A stretch of DNA of 32,850 nucleotides, from NCBI GenBank assembly GCA_017526585.1, contig JAFXRC010000048.1, positions 1 through 32,850 of the forward strand, read 5' to 3'. Of this stretch, positions 9,458-16,285 are shown one piece after another. How positions within the stretch are numbered: the stretch's first letter is position 1; each line of letters begins with the position of its first letter. The notes under the pieces were generated by a model. That model had not been told where the DNA came from. It worked only from the letters and a program-made list of their open reading frames with translations, and ran no database searches. A program made the position numbers and the translations under genes. The stretch comes from Fibrobacter sp. (GTDB lineage: Bacteria > Fibrobacterota > Fibrobacteria > Fibrobacterales > Fibrobacteraceae).

Positions 9458-9964
9458 ATGAGCGAACAAGAAACCAAGGAAATGCTCCCATCGCAGGTCA
9501 TTTTTGAGAACCTGAAAGAACTGATTCGTGCCAAGAACACCGCGCACGAGTCCATGTTCAAATTCCACTGGAAAAAAATGTGGCCTTTCCGGCTTTTCTG
9601 GCCGCAGGTGGACTTTGAGCGCATCGTGCGACTGATGAGCGAAATCCGCAAGAACACTATCAACCAGAACAACCTGGTGCTGCAAGCGAAATCCAAGGCA
9701 AAGCCCTTCGAAAAGACTTTCCTGGATGCCGTTCCCGCCTACTTAAACGCACTTGATGTTTCTTGCCAAAAACTTTCGGCAGCCGCCCAGTGGAAACAGG
9801 ACATGCTCTACAAGCGCATCCACAAGGATGTCAAGCTACGCCGCGATGTGGCGGAATGGAGCCAAATTCTCAAGGACTACGAAGACGCCCAGGGGAACCT
9901 TGTCCGTGCCGGAGCCATTGTGCAGTTGGGCTGGGGTGAAATTGTTCAGAATTTAAATAAGTAG
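9458..9964 (+). CDS. Conserved-looking cytosolic protein, function unknown
   Basis: The 168-residue product has no signal peptide or membrane segment and is rich in charged, probably helical sequence; an aromatic patch (FKFHWKKMWPFRLFWPQ) stands out near residues 36-52. No family is recognised. The start at 9458 is preferred because a TATATT box lies 7 bases upstream; an in-frame ATG at 9401 would put the coding region inside the A+T-rich promoter. The polysaccharide glycosyltransferase begins 53 bases downstream, so the two may be co-transcribed, but nothing in the protein ties it to sugar transfer. Confidence 0.65.
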   Translation: MSEQETKEMLPSQVIFENLKELIRAKNTAHESMFKFHWKKMWPFRLFWPQVDFERIVRLMSEIRKNTINQNNLVLQAKSKAKPFEKTFLDAVPAYLNALDVSCQKLSAAAQWKQDMLYKRIHKDVKLRRDVAEWSQILKDYEDAQGNLVRAGAIVQLGWGEIVQNLNK

Positions 9965-9971
9965 AAAGGAG

Positions 9972-10008
9972 ATGCCCACTATCCTGAAATTTGTTCAGCG
10001 TCGGGCAT
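9972..10008 (+). promoter_or_regulatory. Nested hairpin ahead of the first glycosyltransferase
   Basis: ATGCCC (9972-9977) pairs with GGGCAT (10003-10008), enclosing CTGAA (9984-9988) paired with TTCAG (9994-9998). The structure ends 9 bases before the GTG start at 10018 and could affect translation. There is no T-run, so it is not a usual terminator. Confidence 0.35.
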
Positions 10009-10017
10009 AGCATTTTT

Positions 10018-10989
10018 GTGCCAGAAGTCAGCGTCATCATACCGGTCTACAACACGGAACAGTTCCTTGAGGACTGTCTGAACAGTGTGTTGGCGCAGAC
10101 CTTTACCGACTTCGAAGCAATCGTTATCGATGACGGTTCCACAGACAATAGCCGCGACATCATCGAAGCTTTCGCCAAAAAAGATTCGCGCATCGTTTGC
10201 ATCCATCAAGAAAACAGAGGACTTTCCGAGGCGCGCAATGCAGGGCTGGACATAGCTAAAGGCAACTGGATTACCTTTATCGATAGCGACGATGCCATCG
10301 CCCCCACTTTCCTAGAAAAGTTACTTTTCACAGCAAATAATTCCGCCGCAGAAATTTCGTGCTGCGCAAGCCGCGCCTTTAAAGAGGGTGAAGCCGTTAA
10401 GAATGAAGGATGCGGTGACGCCTCGTCAAGCGGAAACGACATTCGCGAAATGGCTCCCGCGGAAGCTTTGACCAACGCGCTGTACCAAAACAAGGTTCCC
10501 GACTATTCCGCCTGGAACAAACTCTACGCCGCAGACCTCTGGAAAGAAAGGCGGTTTCCTCCAGGAAAGTTCTTCGAAGACGTTGCGACCATTCCGCAAG
10601 TCTTTTTAGACGCAAAAAAAATTGCCTTCTTAGCCGAGCCTCTCTACCTTTACCGCAAGCACGCCTCAAGCATTCTCGCGACCGCCTACAGCCGCAAAAA
10701 AGCGGAGCTGCTGGATATCGCAGAAAGCGTCTGCAAACTTGTTCAGGGAAAAGGTGTGGAGCTAGAGCAGGCTGCAACCTGCAACCTGTTCAGCGCAAGC
10801 TGCAGCATTCTGATGCGGACTCCCGACACGCAGGAGTTTGCCGACTTCCGTGACCGCGCCTGGGATAACATTCTCAGGACGCGCAAGGCGACACGCTCGC
10901 CGAAAGCGAGGTTCCGCAACAAGGTCGCTGCGCTCTGCAGCCTTGGCGGTCGCGCCTTCTTCGAGATGGCGCTACGGAGGTTCGGATGA
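10018..10989 (+). CDS. Family 2 glycosyltransferase
   Basis: The product (323 residues) is a GT-A fold, inverting sugar transferase that would add a sugar to a lipid-linked glycan at the inner membrane. The N-terminus PEVSVIIPVYNTEQFLEDCL, the nucleotide-binding DDGSTDNS and the metal-binding DSDD motif are typical. The GTG at 10018 is chosen since family members start right before the first beta strand; a TTG at 9991 is possible but adds nine non-family residues. No membrane segment is evident. It overlaps the next gene by four bases (ATGA), so both are translated as a pair. Donor and acceptor sugars cannot be told from sequence. Confidence 0.88.
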   Translation: MPEVSVIIPVYNTEQFLEDCLNSVLAQTFTDFEAIVIDDGSTDNSRDIIEAFAKKDSRIVCIHQENRGLSEARNAGLDIAKGNWITFIDSDDAIAPTFLEKLLFTANNSAAEISCCASRAFKEGEAVKNEGCGDASSSGNDIREMAPAEALTNALYQNKVPDYSAWNKLYAADLWKERRFPPGKFFEDVATIPQVFLDAKKIAFLAEPLYLYRKHASSILATAYSRKKAELLDIAESVCKLVQGKGVELEQAATCNLFSASCSILMRTPDTQEFADFRDRAWDNILRTRKATRSPKARFRNKVAALCSLGGRAFFEMALRRFG

Positions 10990-11738
10990 TTCCAAAGAAG
11001 CTGCATTACTGCTGGTTTTCCGGAGAGCCCTTCCCCGAAGATATTAAGCGCTGCATTGACAGCTGGAAAAAGTTCCTGCCCGATTTCGAGTGGATTAAGT
11101 GGGACGCCGAAATGGCTCTCGCCACAAACATTCCCTGGGTTCAGCAGGCTATCAAACAAAAGCGCTGGGCATTCGCCGCAGATGCAGTGCGACTCTACGC
11201 ACTGTATACTGAAGGCGGGCTCTATCTGGACACCGATGTAGAAGTTCTGCAGTCATTCGACGAGCTACTGAAGCAGCCTTATCTGTTCGGATACGAGAAC
11301 GGTTCTAAGCGAATCGAAGCGGCAACGATGGGCTGCGAAGCAGGTTTTGCCCCCGTCAAGGCGGCTCTCGACTTCTATCAGAAAAAAGATTTCAACTACT
11401 CCGAAGACCAAGTCGATCTGTTGGTACTCCCGAATATCCTGCGCGAAGCGTTCAAGGATTTTGGAGATTTGCAGGTGATGCCCGAAAGCGTATTTTCACC
11501 CAAGAGTTTTATCGACGGGAAAATCCGCAACAACGCAGAGACTTACAGCATCCACCACTTCAGCAGCGCTTGGAGACCCAAATCCGTTCGCAAAGGAATT
11601 CTCCGTAGGCAAGCGCTGTTCGCAAAGTTCCCGCAGCCCGTGGCAAAGGTGCTCGCCTTGCCGCTAGCCCTATGGACAAACATAGCGACGCTCGGAGTCG
11701 CGGGCAGCGTGAAGAAAATTTTCAAGAAAGTTCTTTAA
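10986..11738 (+). CDS. GT32-type glycosyltransferase with DXD motif
   Basis: A 250-residue transferase of the Gly_transf_sug (OCH1/capsular polysaccharide) type. The family start MIPKKLHYCWFSG, the region WAFAADAVRLYALYTEGG and the metal/nucleotide-sugar motif LDTDVEV (Asp82, Asp84) are present. A GGAGG site sits in the end of the preceding gene, which it overlaps by four bases. Together they likely add successive sugars to a cell-surface polysaccharide repeat unit. The C-terminal 50 residues are basic and partly hydrophobic, which may help it bind the membrane. The sugar specificity is unknown. Confidence 0.88.
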   Translation: MIPKKLHYCWFSGEPFPEDIKRCIDSWKKFLPDFEWIKWDAEMALATNIPWVQQAIKQKRWAFAADAVRLYALYTEGGLYLDTDVEVLQSFDELLKQPYLFGYENGSKRIEAATMGCEAGFAPVKAALDFYQKKDFNYSEDQVDLLVLPNILREAFKDFGDLQVMPESVFSPKSFIDGKIRNNAETYSIHHFSSAWRPKSVRKGILRRQALFAKFPQPVAKVLALPLALWTNIATLGVAGSVKKIFKKVL

Positions 11739-11742
11739 GAAT

Positions 11743-11775
11743 AGATTGCTTCGCCCACACGGGGCTCGCAACGAC
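11743..11775. repeat. Dispersed palindromic repeat between convergent genes
   Basis: The bases read agattgcttcgccc, then acac, then ggggctcgcaacgac. TTGC and CCC on the left pair with GGG and GCAA on the right around a four-base mismatch. It resembles the widespread 'cattgcgag...gaagcaatct' intergenic repeat. It fills the 43-base gap between two converging glycosyltransferase genes and may also serve as a terminator on both sides. Confidence 0.5.
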
Positions 11776-11781
11776 GCATTC

Positions 11782-12726
11782 TCATCGTTTTAGTAAAAAG
11801 CGCGGAATGAATAGCTTCGGGAAGCGCTTCAAGAACGGCAGCGAAAAAGACCAGAGCTCAGGCAACCTGCGCAGAGCTTCTTTCTTGTCAGCGTAACACA
11901 GAGCCGAGAACCAATGCGACATCCAGATGCTACGGGCTTTCTTGTAGAGCTTATGCGAAGAATACTTATCCAAGACTTTGAGCGTATTTTCGTAGAGCCA
12001 ATCCTTATGCCCTGAAATGTTCGTCGAATGGGTGCGGTAATAGCAGCACACCGTATTCAACACAGGCAGAGGTTCATAGCGGTATAGGAACATCAGCATC
12101 ATCTGCAAGTCTTCGATGACGAATTCGTCGCTGTAACCGCCCATGGCGCGGAATGTTTCGCTTTCAATCATCTCGGTACAGCCGTGAAGTTCCTTGCGTC
12201 CCAAGAAGATGTCGGCGAATGTCACTTCGGGGACCGCCGTCGTGTACCGCGGATCAGGGGCGCTGTCGAGTCGTCCCTCAGCATCCATCCGCACCACCTG
12301 TCCAAAGCAGACGGGCTTGCTGCGGTTCGCTTCCATGTAGCTACTCTGTATTTGCAAACGATCCGGCGGCATCACATCGTCGGAGGCGAGCGAGCAGAAA
12401 TACTTGCCTTTTGCCATTGAAAGCAGCTCATTCATCGTCGGCACAAGACCCTTGTTCGGACGATGCACATACTGGAAGCGGAATTCCTTCTGCAGGCGTT
12501 CCAAAATCTGCGGCGAACTGTCGGAGCTGCCGTCGTCAATGACGATGAGTTCAAACGAGACACCCTTTTGCGCCATCACGGAACGCACCGCCGCTTCTAC
12601 GAACTTTTCGTGATTGTAACTTGCTAGCAGCACGGAAACGAGAGGAGCAAGCTCACGCTGTTCCGTTTCCTCCCCCTGAGCGAAAGCCTTCACATAGACA
12701 TTCTCAGTCATTTTTTCGGCAAACAT
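11782..12726 (-). CDS. Family 2 glycosyltransferase
   Basis: The product (314 residues) carries the GT2 signature LVSVLLASYNHEKFVEAAV, DDGSSDSSPQILERL and the LASDD metal motif, and would transfer a sugar during surface polysaccharide assembly at the inner membrane. It is last in the operon aminotransferase, flippase, glycosyltransferase. The ATG at 12726 is preferred since it follows the flippase stop by five bases; a GTG at 12747 that overlaps the flippase gene and an ATG at 12711 are alternatives. None has a clear ribosome binding site, which suggests coupled translation. Specificity is unknown. Confidence 0.85.
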   Translation of the reverse strand: MFAEKMTENVYVKAFAQGEETEQRELAPLVSVLLASYNHEKFVEAAVRSVMAQKGVSFELIVIDDGSSDSSPQILERLQKEFRFQYVHRPNKGLVPTMNELLSMAKGKYFCSLASDDVMPPDRLQIQSSYMEANRSKPVCFGQVVRMDAEGRLDSAPDPRYTTAVPEVTFADIFLGRKELHGCTEMIESETFRAMGGYSDEFVIEDLQMMLMFLYRYEPLPVLNTVCCYYRTHSTNISGHKDWLYENTLKVLDKYSSHKLYKKARSIWMSHWFSALCYADKKEALRRLPELWSFSLPFLKRFPKLFIPRFLLKR

Positions 12727-12731
12727 GTTCG

Positions 12732-14000
12732 TTATGGAGTATTCCACTTGAGCCTCCGCACAACGACATAAAGTACAATCATGTACACGAAATTTTCAAA
12801 AGCGTACGCCATCATGGGGCCGTTAAATTCAAACAGACGGATTCCGACATACGCGCCGGAAGCAAGCAATAGTTCCGAACCGATTTCAATCACCAGAAAC
12901 TTGAGCGTTTCAGCACGGGCAATCAGCACAAGTGCAAGCGCAAAGCCGCCCGCCCTGAAGAAATCCCCCACCAATTGAATCGGCATGTAGTCGACAGCCC
13001 CCATGTACGCCGATGAGAAGAGCACCTGAACCAAGAGAGTGCGAGCAAAGTAGAGCGCAGCAACCATCACCAGAGAAATTCCCATGATGCGGAGCAGCAG
13101 CGGATGGAACATCTGGAAGAACTCGCTGCGGGTCATCTTGGGAGACACTCGCGGCAACAGAATAACCGTCAAAATCGCAGACATCGCCATAAACAGGAAG
13201 TCGGAAATTTTCCAGACACTCTGCCAGATGCCCGCCGCATCCCCACCGAAATTGGAACTGACAACCGTTCGAATGAAGGTAAGTACTAAGGGCGTCGCAA
13301 CCATCGGGACAAGTCCCATCATCGCATACGAAAGCCACGGTCCGCGCGTGTCGAGAGCGCTTTTCCAGATTTTCCGTATGCTAAAACCGGCGCGGTTCGC
13401 CATCTGAATGGCAAAGATTGCAGCTACGACAGACTGAGTCGCAATAATCGAAAGTACCGAGAGGTGTCCCGTATACAAGAAGAACGCCACCCACAGCACC
13501 TGCCACATGGATGCGACAATATTGATCGTCGCCCACTTGCGGTTTTCGCCAAGTCCATTCATGACCGCTGCCGTGATCGTGATGATATTCATCGCAAAAA
13601 TTCCCGGCAGGGCAAAAAGGATTGCCGCCTGCGCAAGGCGCGTCGGAATTCCCGGCAATAGTACATGCAAGGGCGCCATAAAGCAGAACAGAAGCGCCAC
13701 CACAAATGTGATTAGGCTTGCAAAAGTCGTCAGTCGAACACCGCCGCGCCAGATACCAAGCAATTTTTCGGGGGTATCCTTATTCTGTGCCGTCAAAGCG
13801 GTCCAGCCGTTCTGAAGTGCCAAAGAGGATGTCGCCTGACCGATGGTCATCAAATTGAGAAACTGACCTACGCAGGCAAACATCGCTGGCGGTAAGAATA
13901 CAGCAAGCAGCTTGTTGACGGCAAACGCACGGAGCGCGTTGAAAAGGGTGACGGCGCTCGAGCCCGCAAAAAGTTTCGCAAATTTCAAATCAGTAGACAT
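12732..14000 (-). CDS. Wzx-type polysaccharide flippase (MOP superfamily)
   Basis: This 422-residue integral membrane protein has about 12 hydrophobic segments and the look of the WzxE/O-antigen translocase branch (N-terminal LFNALRAFAVNKLLAVFLPPAMFACVGQ; GQATSSLALQNGWTALTAQ). It should flip undecaprenyl-linked oligosaccharide from the cytosolic to the periplasmic side of the inner membrane. The start overlaps the aminotransferase stop (TAATG), so translation is coupled. It lies between a sugar aminotransferase and a glycosyltransferase, as in enterobacterial common-antigen-like loci. No Wzy polymerase is seen in the window. Confidence 0.88.
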   Translation of the reverse strand: MSTDLKFAKLFAGSSAVTLFNALRAFAVNKLLAVFLPPAMFACVGQFLNLMTIGQATSSLALQNGWTALTAQNKDTPEKLLGIWRGGVRLTTFASLITFVVALLFCFMAPLHVLLPGIPTRLAQAAILFALPGIFAMNIITITAAVMNGLGENRKWATINIVASMWQVLWVAFFLYTGHLSVLSIIATQSVVAAIFAIQMANRAGFSIRKIWKSALDTRGPWLSYAMMGLVPMVATPLVLTFIRTVVSSNFGGDAAGIWQSVWKISDFLFMAMSAILTVILLPRVSPKMTRSEFFQMFHPLLLRIMGISLVMVAALYFARTLLVQVLFSSAYMGAVDYMPIQLVGDFFRAGGFALALVLIARAETLKFLVIEIGSELLLASGAYVGIRLFEFNGPMMAYAFENFVYMIVLYVVVRRLKWNTP

Positions 14001-15193
14001 TACACAAAAGCATTAATGGATTCAATAACCTGAGCGACTTGTTCATCAGTCATGCCGGGGCCCATCGGAATACTGAGCTCCGTGCAAGCGAGCTCTTCGG
14101 CTATCGGAAGCGGGCCGTGGCGGAGTTCTCCACGCGAGAGCGCCCCCGCAAAAGCCTCTTGCAGGTGCGGCGGAATGGGATAATGAATCAGCGAATCGAT
14201 ACCACGGTCCTTGAGGAACTTCTGCAATTCATCGCGGCGTTCGCAGAACACCGGGAACACATGCCACACATGCGACTGCGGATTCTTGGGAACCTTCGTC
14301 AAGCGCACCAGCGGATTTTTGATTTCGGCACAGTAACGAGCAGCTATTTCTTGACGACGACGATTCCACGCATCGAGATGCGGAAGCTTCGCCAGCAAAA
14401 TAGCCGCCTGAATTTCATCGAGACGCGAATTCACGCCCACATACCGATTCACATACTTTTCTTCGGAACCGTAATTGGCAAGCGACCTTACTACCTGAGC
14501 AAGCTCTAGGTCATCGGTTGCTACCGCTCCCCCATCGCCCATGGCGCCGAGGTTTTTCGTCGGGTAGAAGCTGTAGGCCGCTGCAGATCCTGCTCCTTCG
14601 AACCTAACGCGACTAAGGGGCTGAAGCCCCAAGTCTTGTATATCGACTTCGCACGTTGTGCTTCGCTCAGGATGACACTTATTAGATGCACCGTGCGCCT
14701 GAGCCGCATCCTCAAACACGAGCAGACCCTTCGACTTCGCAAATTCACAAATAGCAGGCATATCGGCAAGGCGACCGTACAGGTGTACCGCCAAAATGCC
14801 GCGCGTCTTTTCGGAACATGCCGCTTCTAGGCGAGCAACATCTAGGTTACAGGTTTCGCGGTCAGGCTCCACCAGAACCGGGACAAGCCCCGCTGCACGC
14901 ACTGCAAGGACCGTTGCCACAAAGGTATTCGCCGGGACAATGATTTCATCGCCAGCCGCAAAGCGGCCAAGGATGATTTCAGCACGCAGCATCAGTGTAA
15001 GCGCATCAAGGCCGTTACCGACACCGACCGCAACCTTCGCCCCGCAATAGGCAGCAAAGGCTTCTTCAAAAGCGGCGCAACGAGTACCGCGAATATACCA
15101 GTTCGATTTGAGGACAGCATCAACGGACTCGCCTAGAGACGAGCCTAAATCGCGTTCTACATAATCCAGCGAATAAAAAGGGACGTGAACCAT
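14000..15193 (-). CDS. DegT/DnrJ/EryC1-family sugar aminotransferase with an in-frame insertion
   Basis: This 397-residue PLP enzyme would convert a nucleotide-linked keto-sugar to an amino sugar for the polysaccharide repeat. Family motifs are clear: GNGLDALTLML, FVATVLAV, EDAAQAHGA (Asp162 to the PLP ring), SFYPTKNLGAMGDGG (Lys213, Schiff base) and GVNSRLDEIQAAIL. The pattern is closest to FdtB/DesV-like 3-aminotransferases, but that is tentative. Between GAS170 and AAAYSFYP about 32 residues stand where family members have about 10; the extra DNA matches a dispersed palindromic repeat (see 14586-14676). The insertion precedes the catalytic Lys, so activity should be tested. It heads the minus-strand operon with a very short or absent leader. 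Confidence 0.88.
   Translation of the reverse strand: MVHVPFYSLDYVERDLGSSLGESVDAVLKSNWYIRGTRCAAFEEAFAAYCGAKVAVGVGNGLDALTLMLRAEIILGRFAAGDEIIVPANTFVATVLAVRAAGLVPVLVEPDRETCNLDVARLEAACSEKTRGILAVHLYGRLADMPAICEFAKSKGLLVFEDAAQAHGASNKCHPERSTTCEVDIQDLGLQPLSRVRFEGAGSAAAYSFYPTKNLGAMGDGGAVATDDLELAQVVRSLANYGSEEKYVNRYVGVNSRLDEIQAAILLAKLPHLDAWNRRRQEIAARYCAEIKNPLVRLTKVPKNPQSHVWHVFPVFCERRDELQKFLKDRGIDSLIHYPIPPHLQEAFAGALSRGELRHGPLPIAEELACTELSIPMGPGMTDEQVAQVIESINAFV
14586..14676. repeat. Palindromic repeat element carried in frame inside the aminotransferase gene
   Basis: The stretch has terminal inverted repeats atcctg (14587-14592) and caggat (14668-14673), a perfect internal hairpin ggggct-ga-agcccc (14617-14630) and a smaller hairpin gcac-gtt-gtgc (14651-14661). 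On the minus strand it begins with catcctgagcgaagc, the core of a well-known dispersed bacterial intergenic repeat, and translates to CHPERSTT. It keeps the frame open and adds roughly 20-25 residues compared with family members. Confidence 0.65.
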
Positions 15194-15201
15194 TATTTAT
15201 G

Positions 15202-15207
15202 AAAATA
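15202..15207 (-). promoter_or_regulatory. Candidate extended -10 box of the aminotransferase operon
   Basis: TGCTATTTT on the minus strand ends 8 bases before the ATG at 15193, and no ribosome binding site lies between. It is the mirror image of the box at 15307-15312. Confidence 0.45.
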
Positions 15208-15306
15208 GCAAATTAGAGTCAATTACTAGTTGCTTTTAGCGTTTTTTCAAATTGAAATTTCTAGTAACTAGTAACTTCAAACGACTAACTTTTTCTTTTC
15301 TTTTGC

Positions 15307-15312
15307 TATTTT
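15307..15312 (+). promoter_or_regulatory. Candidate extended -10 box of the acyltransferase operon
   Basis: TGCTATTTT ends 7 bases before the ATG at 15320; the bases aagcaat hold no ribosome binding site. Confidence 0.45.
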
Positions 15313-15319
15313 AAGCAAT

Positions 15320-16282
15320 ATGTACGAAATATTGCCTTATAGTGTCGAAAAAGAATCCCGGTGGGACCACTTTGTCATGGATGAATCCGTGAACGGGACA
15401 TTTTTGCAGACGCGCAAATTCCTGAACTACCACCCCGAAGGGCGCTTTGTAGACGCATCGTTCTTTGTGGAAAAAAGCGGTATTATTGTCGCAGTGGTTC
15501 CCGGATGCAATGTAGACGGCAAATTCATTTCGCACCAGGGTTCCACCTTTGGCGGCCCCATCATCTCGAAAGACTTCTATTCGGGCGCGAAAATTCTGGA
15601 AATCATCGAGACCATCGACCAGTACCTCGCGAAAAAATTCAAGGAGACTCGACTCAAGCCCACCGCCGCCATTTTTGCAACGGCACCGACCGACCTGCTG
15701 GACTATACGTTGGAACACAAGGGCTACAGCCGCCACACGGAACTCAGCTGTTGGACACCACTCTGCAAGGAGACCGACCCGTTTGAAAACTGCAAGCGGG
15801 AATGCCGTCACAATTTTAGGCTGTCCGAAAAACTGAACCTGACCTACGGCGAAGTTCCCGACTCCGAGATGGAGACTTTTTACAAGTGCCTGGAACTTTC
15901 CAAGGCTCGCCACAACACAAAACCGGTGCATTCCCTTGCCGAACTCCGCGACCTTAAGGAAAGATTCCCCGAAGAAATCCTGTTCCGGGGCATTTGGCAA
16001 GGCGGAACATACCTTTCGGGCATGATGATCTTTGCTTTCGAGCAGGCAAAGGCTTTCCACTTCCAGTACCTGGCTCCGGACGATTCCAGACGCGAAACGA
16101 ACGCAACGACCGCCCTTTTCGTGAACGCAATGCGGGAAGCCGCCCAGAAGGGGTTCGAGAAATTCTCCTGGGGAATTTCTACCGAAGATGGCGGCGACTA
16201 CCTGAACGAAAACCTTTACCGTTTCAAGGAAACTTTCGGGGCGCTTCCCTGCGTGAACGCCCGCTACGAGAAAACTTTTTAA
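15320..16282 (+). CDS. FemAB/GNAT-like acyltransferase
   Basis: The 320-residue cytosolic protein resembles the FemAB-like, Acetyltransf_6 branch of the GNAT fold: a paired-domain layout with TFLQTRKFLNYH near the N-terminus, a central CRHNFRLSEKLNLTYGE strand, ARHNTKPVHSLAELRDL, and the C-terminal YLSGMMIFAFEQAKAFHFQYLAPDD followed by GISTEDGGDYLNENLYRFKETFG. Such proteins move acyl or aminoacyl groups to sugars, lipids or cell-wall peptides. Next to a polysaccharide locus, a role in decorating a surface glycan is plausible but unproven. nfeD starts 3 bases after its stop, so the two are co-transcribed. Confidence 0.72.
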   Translation: MYEILPYSVEKESRWDHFVMDESVNGTFLQTRKFLNYHPEGRFVDASFFVEKSGIIVAVVPGCNVDGKFISHQGSTFGGPIISKDFYSGAKILEIIETIDQYLAKKFKETRLKPTAAIFATAPTDLLDYTLEHKGYSRHTELSCWTPLCKETDPFENCKRECRHNFRLSEKLNLTYGEVPDSEMETFYKCLELSKARHNTKPVHSLAELRDLKERFPEEILFRGIWQGGTYLSGMMIFAFEQAKAFHFQYLAPDDSRRETNATTALFVNAMREAAQKGFEKFSWGISTEDGGDYLNENLYRFKETFGALPCVNARYEKTF

Positions 16283-16285
16283 ACC

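Larger units (their letters stand above)
15194..15319. promoter_or_regulatory. Divergent promoter region with nested inverted repeats
   Basis: Three inverted repeats nest between the divergent genes: AAAATAGCAAA (15202-15212) with TTTGCTATTTT (15302-15312); TTACTAGTT (15223-15231) with AACTAGTAA (15266-15274); and TTTCAA (15245-15250) with TTGAAA (15252-15257). A CTAGTAA direct repeat starts at 15261. The outer pair is the two -10 boxes; the inner ones are candidate operators for a shared regulator. Confidence 0.45.

Noticed and set aside
9972..10010. A 12-codon frame just before the first glycosyltransferase, next to AGGAG
   Set aside because: The ribosome binding site touches the ATG, so spacing is wrong; a leader peptide cannot be excluded but is not supported.
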